Positions 22,939-30,514 of a stretch of 39,948 bases of DNA are shown one piece after another; the stretch's first letter is position 1; every line of letters begins with the position of its first letter. This DNA is from Actinomadura hibisca NBRC 15177 (GTDB taxonomy: Bacteria > Actinomycetota > Actinomycetes > Streptosporangiales > Streptosporangiaceae): the NCBI RefSeq assembly GCF_001552635.1, contig NZ_BCRO01000052.1:1-39948 (forward strand), read 5' to 3'. Under the pieces are notes generated by a model, which saw only the letters and a program-made list of their open reading frames with translations, did not search any database and had not been told where the DNA came from. The translations under genes and the position numbers were made by a program.

Positions 22939-24099
22939 TCACAGGGCGTCCAGCAGGCGGCCCAGCTCCTCTTCGGTGTTGTAGTAGTGCACCGACGCGC
23001 GGACGGCGGCGGTGGGGGCGGTCGTGTCGTAGCCGTGGTCGCGGGGCTGGGTGACGCTGACGTTGATCTGGCGTTCGCGGAGGGCGAGCTTGAGTTCGGT
23101 GGCGTCCCGGCCTTCGACGGTGAAGGTCACGATGCCCGAGCGGCGCTCGCCCCGGTCCAGGACGGTGACGCCCGGACGTTCGGCGAGGGCCGTCCGCAGC
23201 GTCGTCGCGAGGCCGGTGATCCGCTCCTCGATGGCGGGCAGGCCCAGGTCGTGGGCGTAGTCGGCGGCGACGCCGAGGCCGATCTGCCCGGCGACGAAGC
23301 GTTCCCACGTCTCGAAGCGGCGCGCGTCCGGACGCAGCTCGTAGCGGTCGGGGGCGTGCCAGGTCGCGGCCTGGAGATCGACGAACGGCGGCTCCAGCGA
23401 CTCCACGACCTCCCGCCGCGCGTACAGGAAGCCGGTGCCGCGCGGGCCGCGCAGGAACTTGCGGCCGGTCGCCGACAGCAGGTCGCAGCCGATACGGGTC
23501 ACGTCCACGTCGAGCTGCCCGACCGACTGGCAGGCGTCCAGCAGGAACAGCGCCCCCGCCTTCCGGCACAGCCGTCCCACCTCCTCGGCGGGGTTGACCA
23601 GGCCGTTCTGCGTGGGCACGTGGTTGATCGAGACCAGCCGGACATCGCCTGAGGCCAGCTCGTCGGCCAGCGCGGCCACGTCGATCTGCCCGTGCTCGTC
23701 GTCGGGGACGACCTGCACGCGCGCGCCCGTGCGTTGGGCGACCTGCTGGTAGGCGAGGGCGTTGCTGGAGTACTCGCTGGTCGTGGTGAGAATACGGTCG
23801 CCCTTGGCGAGGGGGACGGAGTAGAAGGCCATGTCCCAGGCGCGGGTGGCGTTCTCGACGTAGGCGATCTCTTCGGGACGCGCCCCGACCAGCCGGGCGA
23901 CGGCGGTGTAGAAGTTCTCGGCGGCCTCGCGCGCCTGCTCCTGGGCCTCGTAGCCGCCGGTCATCTCCTCCAGTTCCAGGTGGCCGAGCACGGCGTCCAT
24001 GACCGGCTGGGGCGGCAGGGAAGCCCCGGCGTTGTTGAGGTGCGCCGTCTCGGCGCATCCCGGCGTCAGGTCCCGCACCCGCTCGATGTCGATGCCCAC
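22939..24099 (-). CDS. Class-V aminotransferase-fold PLP enzyme (cysteine desulfurase / isopenicillin N epimerase-like)
   Basis: A 386-residue PLP enzyme. HLNNAGASLPPQPV opens the fold, YVENATRAWDMAFYS and LLDACQSVGQLDVDV contain PLP-contacting residues, and SATGRKFLRGPRGTGFLY holds the Schiff-base Lys. It lacks the Cys-containing loop of true cysteine desulfurases, so a lyase, epimerase or aminotransferase role is more likely. It ends with VRASVHYYNTEEEL, common in actinobacterial members. GTG 24099 has AGAGGA 5 bases upstream. It is divergent from the SoxR-type-controlled ABC exporter; the 147-base gap could regulate both. Confidence 0.83.
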   Translation of the reverse strand: MGIDIERVRDLTPGCAETAHLNNAGASLPPQPVMDAVLGHLELEEMTGGYEAQEQAREAAENFYTAVARLVGARPEEIAYVENATRAWDMAFYSVPLAKGDRILTTTSEYSSNALAYQQVAQRTGARVQVVPDDEHGQIDVAALADELASGDVRLVSINHVPTQNGLVNPAEEVGRLCRKAGALFLLDACQSVGQLDVDVTRIGCDLLSATGRKFLRGPRGTGFLYARREVVESLEPPFVDLQAATWHAPDRYELRPDARRFETWERFVAGQIGLGVAADYAHDLGLPAIEERITGLATTLRTALAERPGVTVLDRGERRSGIVTFTVEGRDATELKLALRERQINVSVTQPRDHGYDTTAPTAAVRASVHYYNTEEELGRLLDAL

Positions 24100-24179
24100 G
24101 GCGTCCTCTCGTCGAAGATCGGATCTCCATTCAAACGGAACTGTCAGACCCACGGGAGACACTGCCCATGGAGCCGGAG

Positions 24180-24210
24180 TTGACCTCAACATAACTTGAG
24201 GTCGCAGGAT
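24180..24210 (+). promoter_or_regulatory. SoxR-type promoter for the ABC exporter
   Basis: -35 TTGACC (24180-24185) and -10 CAGGAT (24205-24210) are 19 bases apart, the long spacing of MerR-family-activated promoters. Between them GACCTCAA (24182-24189) and TTGAGGTC (24196-24203) form an 8-bp inverted repeat with 6-base spacer. Its core CCTCAA-N6-TTGAGG matches the SoxR operator. Expected transcription start near 24217, 30 bases before the gene. Confidence 0.8.
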
Positions 24211-24246
24211 GGGCAGCGAGATCCCCGAGGGAAGGGCGGCAGGGCG

Positions 24247-26154
24247 ATGAGCATGGAAGTGACCGCATGGATGTCGCTGCACCACATGATGAACGCGCAG
24301 AACGACCGCAAGCCGTTCTCGCGCGCGACGTTCCGCCGCATCTGGAGGTTCGCGCAGCCACATAGACGGGCCCTGACGGCGTTCCTGGGCATCAGCGTGG
24401 TGATGGCGGTCCTCGCGGTCGCCACGCCCGTGCTCGCCGGGCGCGTGGTCAACACGATCGTCGGCGGCGGCGCGACCGACACCGTCGTGCGGCTGGCGCT
24501 GGTCATCGCCGTGCTGGCGCTGGCCGAGGGCGGGCTCGGCCTGCTCAACCGGCTGCTGTCGGCGCGGATCGGCGAGGGCCTGATCCTCGACCTGCGGACG
24601 GCGGTGTTCGACCACGTGCAGCGCATGCCGGTGGCGTTCTTCACCCGCACCCGCACCGGCGCGCTGGTGAGCCGCCTGAACAACGACGTGATCGGCGCGC
24701 AGCGCGCGTTCAGCGACACGTTGTCCGGCGTGGTCAGCAACCTGGTGACGCTGCTGCTGACGTTCGCGGTGATGGTCAAGATCTCCTGGCAGATCACGTT
24801 GCTGGCGCTGGTGCTGCTGCCGGTGTTCGTGCTGCCCGCGCGGCGCATGGGCAGCCGCCTGGCCCGCCTGGAGCGCGAGGCGGCGGCGCACGACGCGGCG
24901 ATGAGCACCCAGATGACCGAGCGCTTCTCGGCCCCCGGCGCGACGCTGGTCAAGCTGTTCGGCCGCCCCGACCGCGAGTCCGCCGAGTTCGCGGCCCGCG
25001 CCGGGCGCGTCCGCGACATCGGCGTCCGTACCGCGATGGTGCAGCACGTGTTCATCACGGCGCTGACCATGGTGTCGGCGCTGGCCCTGGCGCTGGTCTA
25101 CGGCCTGGGCGGCTTCTTCTCGCTCAAGGGCAGCCTGGACGCTGGCGCGGTGGTCGCCCTGGCCCTGCTGCTGACCCGCCTGTACGCGCCGCTGACGGCC
25201 CTGGCCAGCTCCCGCGTCGAGGTGATGAGCGCGCTGGTGAGCTTCGAGCGCGTCTTCGAGGTGCTCGACCTGAAGCCGCTGGTGGCCGAGAAGCCGGAGA
25301 CCAGGAAGGTGCCCGACGGCCCGGTCTCGGTCGAGTTCGACGGGGTGACCTTCGCCTACCCCAGCGCCGACAAGGTGTCCCTCGCCTCCCTGGAAGAGGT
25401 CGCCACCCTCGACACCCGGGGCGGCGTGAACGTGCTGCACGAGATGTCGTTCCGCGCCGAGCCCGGCCAGATGATCGCGCTGGTGGGCAGCTCGGGCGCG
25501 GGCAAGTCGACGATCGCCCAACTGCTGCCGCGCCTGTACGACACCGACGCCGGAAGCGTGCGCCTGGGCGGCGTCGACGTGCGCGACCTGTCGTTCCAGG
25601 AGATCCGCGACACCCTCGGCATGGTGACGCAGGACGGCCACCTGTTCCACGAGTCGATCCGCGAGAACCTGCTGCTGGCCCGCCCGGAGGCGGACGAAGC
25701 CGACCTGTGGGACGTCCTGGACCGAGCGCGCCTGTCGGCGCTGATCCGGAGCCTGCCCGACGGTCTGGACACCATCGTCGGCGAGCGCGGCTACCGCCTG
25801 TCCGGCGGCGAGCGCCAACGCCTGACGATCGCCCGCCTGCTGCTGGCCCACCCGCGCGTGGTGATCCTGGACGAGGCGACCGCGCACCTGGACTCGACCT
25901 CCGAGGCGGCGGTGCAGGAGGCGCTGACGGAGGCCCTGGACGGCCGCACGGCCGTGGTGATCGCCCACCGCCTCTCCACGATCCGCGCCGCCGACCAGAT
26001 CCTGGTGGTGGAGGCGGGCCGCATCGTGGAACGGGGCACGCACGAGGAACTGTTGGCGCAGAACGGCCGCTACACGGAGCTGTACCGAACCCAGTTCGCC
26101 GACCAGTCCCCGCCCACCCTGCCGCAGGCGGAGGAAGAGGTCGCGATGGCCTGA
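24247..26154 (+). CDS. ABC transporter, fused permease and ATPase (exporter, MsbA/LmrA type)
   Basis: A 635-residue half-transporter that should act as a homodimer. Six transmembrane segments lie in about residues 40-310. The nucleotide-binding domain starts near 355 and has Walker A GSSGAGKST, Q-loop VTQDGHLF, signature LSGGERQRL, Walker B VVILDEATAHLDS and switch His in IAHRLST. An unusual ~20-residue insert (DKVSLASLEEVATLDTRGGVNV) sits between the first NBD strand and Walker A. ATG 24247 is chosen; ATG 24253 is a nearby alternative. In Streptomyces coelicolor, SoxR activates an ABC exporter in response to redox-active metabolites; this promoter suggests the same here. Followed by a terminator. 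Confidence 0.92.
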   Translation: MSMEVTAWMSLHHMMNAQNDRKPFSRATFRRIWRFAQPHRRALTAFLGISVVMAVLAVATPVLAGRVVNTIVGGGATDTVVRLALVIAVLALAEGGLGLLNRLLSARIGEGLILDLRTAVFDHVQRMPVAFFTRTRTGALVSRLNNDVIGAQRAFSDTLSGVVSNLVTLLLTFAVMVKISWQITLLALVLLPVFVLPARRMGSRLARLEREAAAHDAAMSTQMTERFSAPGATLVKLFGRPDRESAEFAARAGRVRDIGVRTAMVQHVFITALTMVSALALALVYGLGGFFSLKGSLDAGAVVALALLLTRLYAPLTALASSRVEVMSALVSFERVFEVLDLKPLVAEKPETRKVPDGPVSVEFDGVTFAYPSADKVSLASLEEVATLDTRGGVNVLHEMSFRAEPGQMIALVGSSGAGKSTIAQLLPRLYDTDAGSVRLGGVDVRDLSFQEIRDTLGMVTQDGHLFHESIRENLLLARPEADEADLWDVLDRARLSALIRSLPDGLDTIVGERGYRLSGGERQRLTIARLLLAHPRVVILDEATAHLDSTSEAAVQEALTEALDGRTAVVIAHRLSTIRAADQILVVEAGRIVERGTHEELLAQNGRYTELYRTQFADQSPPTLPQAEEEVAMA

Positions 26155-26168
26155 CCCACTCCTCTGGT

Positions 26169-26196
26169 GAGGGCCGCCCCGAAGGGAGCGGCCCTC
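26169..26196 (+). terminator. Terminator of the ABC exporter gene
   Basis: GAGGGCCGC (26169-26177) and GCGGCCCTC (26188-26196) form a perfect 9-bp stem with a 10-base loop, 15 bases after the stop codon. Confidence 0.8.
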
Positions 26197-26304
26197 GCGC
26201 CGTTCCGGGACAGGGTGATCGCTTGGTGGGCTGCGTCCGCCCTCACATGCGGCCATCGACGGTCCACCCGTAGTGACGCATGGCGCGGGCCGTCAGGTCC
26301 AGCG

Positions 26305-26390
26305 AACCGGGCGGGGCCAACGGGGGAAGAAGTCCCCGCCCGGTTGTCTGCATGGGGTCTGGAGCCACCCCCTCCCCGGCTCCAGACCCC
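26305..26390. repeat. Two adjacent perfect inverted repeats at island edge
   Basis: AACCGGGCGGGG (26305-26316) pairs with CCCCGCCCGGTT (26334-26345), and GGGGTCTGGAGCC (26354-26366) pairs with GGCTCCAGACCCC (26378-26390). They lie in the 270-base gap between convergent genes, beyond the ABC terminator and before the three-gene operon's end. They may be terminators for the minus-strand operon or a mobile palindromic repeat. Confidence 0.75.
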
Positions 26391-26423
26391 GCGTCCCCGG
26401 CGTTGTCGCACCAGGGACGAGTC

Positions 26424-26936
26424 TCATGGGGTGGGGTCGATCCCCGACGTCCGCGCCCGGTGCAGCATTTCTTCGAGGTCGGTGTGCGTGGCGTCCAGGT
26501 CGGCGGCCTGACGGGCGGCGATCCGCGCCCTGATCGCATGCTCTTGGACGGCTGACAGGTGCTCGTCGGCGATCTCCTCGACGTCCATCCGCACCAGGCG
26601 CAACACCGAGTCGATCGTGTCCTGGAACATCCCGTGCAGCCGCATGGCGGCCTCCCATGCCCTGGCCACCTCGGTCAGCGCCACGCTCAGCGCACGGTCG
26701 GCGGGACACCGCCCCATCGCCTCCAAGCGCTGGGAGGTGTGCTCCTCGACGTGGACCGCCATCAACCCGATGCGCGCGTACTTGACGCCGATCTCACACA
26801 GCCGGTCCTGGACCAGGCTGGAGACCAGGACGCCCATGGACGCAGGCCGGGCACGGAAGCCCATCGGACCATCTCCCGCGCCGCCAGGTCCGGACGCCTG
26901 ATGCGTTGGAGCGCCGTCCGCCGGTGTCTCGCTCAC
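26424..26936 (-). CDS. Unknown protein, third gene of coupled operon
   Basis: A 170-residue protein, not recognised. After a polar, Gly/Pro-rich start (to about 35) it is nearly all helical: MGVLVSSLVQDRLCEIG, VEEHTSQRLEAMGR, LSVALTEVARAWEAAMRLHGMFQ, DTIDSVLRLVRMDVEEIADEHLSAVQEH, ending in HTDLEEMLHRARTSG. No membrane segment or catalytic motif is visible; it may be a helical scaffold or coiled-coil protein. GTG 26936 overlaps the preceding stop (GTGA) and has GGAGG 7 bases upstream, so translation is coupled. Confidence 0.65.
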   Translation of the reverse strand: MSETPADGAPTHQASGPGGAGDGPMGFRARPASMGVLVSSLVQDRLCEIGVKYARIGLMAVHVEEHTSQRLEAMGRCPADRALSVALTEVARAWEAAMRLHGMFQDTIDSVLRLVRMDVEEIADEHLSAVQEHAIRARIAARQAADLDATHTDLEEMLHRARTSGIDPTP

Positions 26937-27349
26937 GTGCCGACCTCCCTCTCCATGTCGGTGCGGACCTTGTTCGCCGCCGCGTTCAGCTCGTTGGCTG
27001 GGGCGATCGGCCGGCCGGTGCGGTGGTAGACGAACCACCACGCCCCGCACTCGCGCCGGTAGGCGCACCTGACGGTGACCGCGCGCAGCGCCCTGCCGTG
27101 CCGGTCCACCGGGATCACGTTCAGCACCGGCTCTTGGTCGATGACGCCGAAACCGGTCGTGTAGCCGACCACCGGCCCGAACCGCTGCGCCAGATGGGTC
27201 AGGTAACTGACCCGCTCACGTTGCGGCACCACCGTCGCCGTGGCGACCTTGCTGGCGGGCTCGACATCGGGCGGCGAGGACGCGGGACGCCGCCCCTCGA
27301 ACCGGACCGCGTGCCGGGCGGTGTGCCGGGCCGCCCGCTGCCCTGGCAT
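26933..27349 (-). CDS. Unknown protein, second gene of coupled operon
   Basis: A 138-residue protein, not recognised. A basic N-terminus (MPGQRAARHTARHAVRFEGRR) precedes a compact domain from about 45: VSYLTHLAQRFGPVVGYTTGFG, VLNVIPVDRHGRALRAVTVRCAYRRECGAWWFVYHRTGRPI and a C-terminal helix (ANELNAAANKVRTDMEREVG). The predicted strand-rich core with two Cys and WWFVY suggests a small alpha/beta fold. ATG 27349 shares one base with the preceding stop (TGATG) and has GGAGG 4 bases upstream. Confidence 0.65.
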   Translation of the reverse strand: MPGQRAARHTARHAVRFEGRRPASSPPDVEPASKVATATVVPQRERVSYLTHLAQRFGPVVGYTTGFGVIDQEPVLNVIPVDRHGRALRAVTVRCAYRRECGAWWFVYHRTGRPIAPANELNAAANKVRTDMEREVGT

Positions 27350-27678
27350 CACGCCTCCGGGTTGATGACGCGCCGGATGGCGGCCACGGCCTCGTTGAAG
27401 TCGGTGGGCAGCTCCTCGCCCCAGCTCCACAGCGCGCGCACCCGGTCGCCGTCGCGCACGGTGGTGATCTCCTCCGAGAACCGCGCTCCCGCCTGCGAGG
27501 CGGCCCGCAGGAACGGCGATCCGCTACGCGTCTGACGGATCGTGCACTGTTCCCCCAGCGCCTCCAGCTTCGCCGCCATCTTGTCGAGCAACGCCTGCTC
27601 GGCGTGGAAGGGGGCATTGCCCTGGGAGACATCGGGCATAGCGGCGGGCGAATGCCGTTGCGGGGTACCGAAGGCCAT
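27349..27678 (-). CDS. Unknown protein, first gene of coupled operon
   Basis: A 109-residue protein, not recognised. It has a helix (HAEQALLDKMAAKLEALGEQ), then beta strands (CTIRQTRSGSPFLRAAS, FSEEITTVRDGDRVRALWSWGEELP) and a final helix (DFNEAVAAIRRVIN). The SPFLRAAS ... WSWGE pattern looks like a small alpha-beta module. ATG 27678 is preceded by GGAG at 9 bases. It is the promoter-proximal gene of three overlapping genes transcribed away from the XRE/DUF5753 regulator, so that regulator probably controls it. Confidence 0.65.
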   Translation of the reverse strand: MAFGTPQRHSPAAMPDVSQGNAPFHAEQALLDKMAAKLEALGEQCTIRQTRSGSPFLRAASQAGARFSEEITTVRDGDRVRALWSWGEELPTDFNEAVAAIRRVINPEA

Positions 27679-27729
27679 GGTTCCGATCTCCGTTGTCCGG
27701 GGAATTGGCTGTCTGGCCTCCAACTTTCT

Positions 27730-27801
27730 GCGTCCGTGGTTACAGTCGCCATAGGAATATCTCCACAAGTAACCGGACGCCTACACAACGACGTGTGCAG
27801 G
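27730..27801. promoter_or_regulatory. Divergent regulatory region with two inverted repeats
   Basis: GCGTCCGTGGTTAC (27730-27743) faces GTAACCGGACGC (27769-27780), an inverted repeat with one bulged base. CCTACACA-ACGACG-TGTGCAGG (27780-27801) is a second, with one mismatch. They sit between the minus-strand coupled operon and the XRE gene at 27818 and are probably its operators. Confidence 0.5.
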
Positions 27802-27817
27802 CGGCAGGAGGCCCCCC

Positions 27818-28621
27818 ATGCCGGAGATCGACCCGTCAGAATCGGCCCGTGCATACCTCGCGTATCACCTCAAACGGCTCCGGGAAGAACGTGGCTGGTC
27901 CCAGCCCGCACTCGGGACCAAAATCCACGTCTCCGGCAGCCTGATCAGCGGCATCGAGACCATGCAGCGCCGCCCTACGCTGAAGAATCTCAAGGCCCTG
28001 GACCGGGTATTTGGCCTCGATCAGTTCTTTGCCCCGCTCTATCCCCGCATTCTGGAAGAGACTGGCCTGCCCGCCGGGTTCCCCGAGTACACCGACGCGG
28101 AAGCCGAAGCGGGCATGATTCGGCTGTATGAGAACTTCGTGATCCATGGCCTCCTGCAGACCCCTGAATACGCGCGGGCGGTTCTTGCCGCTGGCGAGCA
28201 GCCGAGCAAGCTGGAGAAGCTCATCAACACCCGCATCGAGCGACAGGAGTTGCTGGAACGGGAGGACCCACCTGCGGTCATTGTCCTGCTTGACGCTTCC
28301 GTGCTCCGTCGCCCGTTCGGTGGACGTGATGTGATGCGGGCGCAGCTCGAAAGGCTGTTGGAGCTGGCGGCGCTTCCCCACATCCACATTCACATCGTCC
28401 CTGAGACGGCTGAACTGTCCCCCGAAGGGGCCTTCGCCCTACTGTCCTCACCAGGTGAAGCAGATGTCAGCTACGCCGAGATGGCGGGCGGCTGGGGCCA
28501 GTTGGTAGACGACGCTGAATACGTCGCCAAGCTTGGCATACTGTTTGAGTTGATCAGGTCCAAGGCGCTGACCGCCGAAGACTCGATCGCCGCCATCCGC
28601 AAAGCGTTGGAGGAATTGTGA
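27818..28621 (+). CDS. XRE-family regulator with DUF5753 domain
   Basis: A 267-residue regulator. The N-terminal HTH_31-type domain is about 13-70 (LAYHLKRLREERGWSQPALGTKIHVSGSLISGIETMQRRP). The rest is DUF5753, with FVIHGLLQTPEYARAVL, RIERQELLEREDPPAVIVLLDASVLRRPFGG and PHIHIHIVPETAELSPEGAFALL. AGGAGG precedes the ATG. Its stop overlaps the DUF397 start. Such pairs are abundant in morphologically complex actinomycetes and have been compared with toxin-antitoxin or developmental switches. Its divergent neighbour is the three-gene unknown operon. Confidence 0.93.
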   Translation: MPEIDPSESARAYLAYHLKRLREERGWSQPALGTKIHVSGSLISGIETMQRRPTLKNLKALDRVFGLDQFFAPLYPRILEETGLPAGFPEYTDAEAEAGMIRLYENFVIHGLLQTPEYARAVLAAGEQPSKLEKLINTRIERQELLEREDPPAVIVLLDASVLRRPFGGRDVMRAQLERLLELAALPHIHIHIVPETAELSPEGAFALLSSPGEADVSYAEMAGGWGQLVDDAEYVAKLGILFELIRSKALTAEDSIAAIRKALEEL

Positions 28622-28824
28622 ACACGACTGAACCCACCTTCACCCACTGGCGCAAGAGCAGTCGTAGCGGCGGCAGCTCCGGCCAGTGCGTAGAGGTCGC
28701 GCAGGCTTCCGCGCTGGTCGGTATCCGCGACAGCAAGAACCCGCACGCCGGGCACCTGGCTGTGAACCGTTCAGTGTTCGCTGAGCTGGTGTCGCGCGTG
28801 AAGGCGGGCGGCCTGGACCTGTAG
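28618..28824 (+). CDS. DUF397 domain protein
   Basis: A 68-residue DUF397 protein: HWRKSSRSGGSSGQCVEVA, VGIRDSKNP and FAELVSRVKAG are the standard family blocks. It is the normal small partner of XRE/DUF5753 regulators. GTG 28618 overlaps the upstream stop by 4 bases (GTGA). A terminator follows. Confidence 0.93.
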   Translation: MNTTEPTFTHWRKSSRSGGSSGQCVEVAQASALVGIRDSKNPHAGHLAVNRSVFAELVSRVKAGGLDL

Positions 28825-28836
28825 TCGATCCTCACG

Positions 28837-28866
28837 CGACCCCGGCGGGACATCCCGCCGGGGTCG
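28837..28866 (+). terminator. Terminator of the XRE-DUF397 operon
   Basis: CGACCCCGGCGGG (28837-28849) and CCCGCCGGGGTCG (28854-28866) form a perfect 13-bp stem with a 4-base loop, 13 bases after the DUF397 stop. Confidence 0.85.
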
Positions 28867-28966
28867 TTGCACGTTCGGCCCGGCCGGTCAGTGTGACAGG
28901 CACGTCCAGCTTCCGCCGACGCTGTTGTAGGACTGGAGGACGGCGCTCGGGTAGACGGGGAACTTG

Positions 28967-28978
28967 TAGGGTCGCACC
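28967..28978 (+). promoter_or_regulatory. -10 element of a probable leaderless promoter for the pentapeptide gene
   Basis: TAGGGT (28967-28972) is followed by six bases and then ATG 28979, so transcription would begin at the start codon. No Shine-Dalgarno sequence is present. Confidence 0.4.
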
Positions 28979-29644
28979 ATGCGCACTGGTCACCCGCTCC
29001 GGGAGCCGAGGGCACCCAAGATTCCCAAGGCTCTCGCACCGGCTACGGACGCCGATGCCGAGCTGATTCACGACGGGAAGTATCTCTCGGTTGCCTACGG
29101 CCCGGTGACGCTCGCCGGGGCCGACGTGGAAGACCCCGAGTTCGAGCGGTGCCGGTTCGAGCAGACGCGTTGGGCAGGGGTCACCCTGCACCGGGCTGGG
29201 TTCGCCGACGTCGCGTTCACCGGGTGCGACATGGCCAATGCCCGTCTGTTCAACTCCCGGATGTTCGGCGCGACCGTCACCAACTGCCGGATGACCGGCC
29301 TCCACCTGTCGGAGGGCGGTCTCCGCGACGTGGTGTTCGACGGATGCCGCGCCGACCTGGCCAGCTTCCGGTTCGCCCATCTGCGCGACGTGGTGTTCCG
29401 GGACTGCAACCTGTCCGAGGCCGACTTTCAGAACGCCGAGCTGCACAATGTCCGGTTCGAGCGGTGCAAGCTGGTCGCCACCCAGTTCAGCTTCGTCACG
29501 ATGAACACCGTGCGGTTCTCCGGCTGCGACCTCAACGGAGTGCGGGGCGTCACCAGCTTCGAGGGCGCGATCGTCGCCAGCGCCGACGCCATGGCGCTGT
29601 TGGATGCCTTGGCGTCGGCGCTGGGGATCAGGATCGAGGATTAG
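28979..29644 (+). CDS. Pentapeptide-repeat protein
   Basis: A 221-residue protein. From about residue 45 to 190 it follows the A(D/N)(L/F)xx five-residue rhythm of right-handed quadrilateral beta-helices: FERCRFEQTRWAG, FADVAFTGCDMANARLFNS, LRDVVFDGCRADLASFRFA, LRDVVFRDCNLSEADFQNAELHNVRF. Cys recurs at the inward position in several turns. A small helical cap ends the chain. Family members include gyrase-mimic immunity proteins, but no motif here identifies that role. It overlaps the stop of the convergent HExxH gene by 4 bases. Confidence 0.85.
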   Translation: MRTGHPLREPRAPKIPKALAPATDADAELIHDGKYLSVAYGPVTLAGADVEDPEFERCRFEQTRWAGVTLHRAGFADVAFTGCDMANARLFNSRMFGATVTNCRMTGLHLSEGGLRDVVFDGCRADLASFRFAHLRDVVFRDCNLSEADFQNAELHNVRFERCKLVATQFSFVTMNTVRFSGCDLNGVRGVTSFEGAIVASADAMALLDALASALGIRIED

Positions 29645-30486
29645 GCCGCAGAATTCAGCTCGGTGAACGCGTGCTTCACCGAGCCGAAGTCCAACGACCG
29701 GGCGAAATCCAACAGCTCACGTACGACCATCACCCCGTAGGGGGTGAAGAACTCCTCCTTGGCGGCCAGGCCGGTCGCGCACTCCAGCAGCGACTTGGCG
29801 AACGCGTCCACCAGAGCCGTCTCACCGCGCGCGTGCTGCATGTACATCAGCGGGACCGCGACCACCGCGGAGTGCAGGGCCTTGTCCAACGGGCGGGGCA
29901 CCCCGGCCTTGACCGCCGACACCACGTAGCACTCGGGCGTGTCCAGCGCGGACGCGGGCCGCCGGTACAGCCGGTAGACCATGTCCATCACGAACAGCGC
30001 CAGATGGGTCGCCTCGTGCACGGCCGTCTCAGCGTAGTCGTCCAGCGTCCAGTCCGGGCCGGGGCTCATGCACACCAGCCCCGGCAAGTGGGACGCCGAG
30101 CCGCCGCCGATGCTCTGAGCGTTGAGCACCACCACATCGGTCACCAGCAGATCCACGATCCGCGCCAGCTCGGGGTGGTTGTCGTGCAGGTAGTCCAGCG
30201 AGGAGTAGACGTACTCCGACCGCCGATTGCGCTCGGACTCCTCGGTGGACTCGACGCCGACGAAGATGTTGTCGAAGATGTGCCGCTCGGTGAGCAGCCT
30301 GGCCCACTGCCCGTCCTCGAAGCTCACCGAGACTTCGCCCGCAGGCGGGGCCGGGAACGGCCGTACAGTGGTGATCGCGTTGCGGTAGCCGGAGCGGATC
30401 GTGGCCGGCGTCGGGGGAGGACCCCCCAGCGCCTGCACCAGGCGTCCGGTCGCCGCGTAGACGTGTGGGACATTGACGAAACGCAT
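29641..30486 (-). CDS. HExxH-motif protein, putative RiPP peptide-modifying enzyme
   Basis: A 281-residue protein with a metal-binding HEATH (His157-Glu158-x-x-His161) in YAETAVHEATHLALFVMD. A downstream PRPLDKALHSAVVAVPLMYM may supply a third ligand (His205). This arrangement resembles the HEXXH-motif domain family associated with ribosomal peptide modification (annotated by some resources as aKG-HExxH-type peptide beta-hydroxylase; from memory, not searched). No signal peptide or membrane segment is present, so it is cytoplasmic. ATG 30486 has GGGGAGG 8 bases upstream, and it starts 28 bases after the putative precursor stop. It could instead be a zinc protease, possibly for leader removal. 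Confidence 0.72.
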   Translation of the reverse strand: MRFVNVPHVYAATGRLVQALGGPPPTPATIRSGYRNAITTVRPFPAPPAGEVSVSFEDGQWARLLTERHIFDNIFVGVESTEESERNRRSEYVYSSLDYLHDNHPELARIVDLLVTDVVVLNAQSIGGGSASHLPGLVCMSPGPDWTLDDYAETAVHEATHLALFVMDMVYRLYRRPASALDTPECYVVSAVKAGVPRPLDKALHSAVVAVPLMYMQHARGETALVDAFAKSLLECATGLAAKEEFFTPYGVMVVRELLDFARSLDFGSVKHAFTELNSAA

Positions 30487-30514
30487 CAGAGGCCCTCCCC
30501 TTCTCTTCAGCGGA

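Noticed and set aside
22939..26256. Minus-strand frame of more than 1100 codons joined to the aminotransferase
   Set aside because: The aminotransferase begins at GTG 24099. The upstream part is antisense to the ABC exporter and has no protein character.
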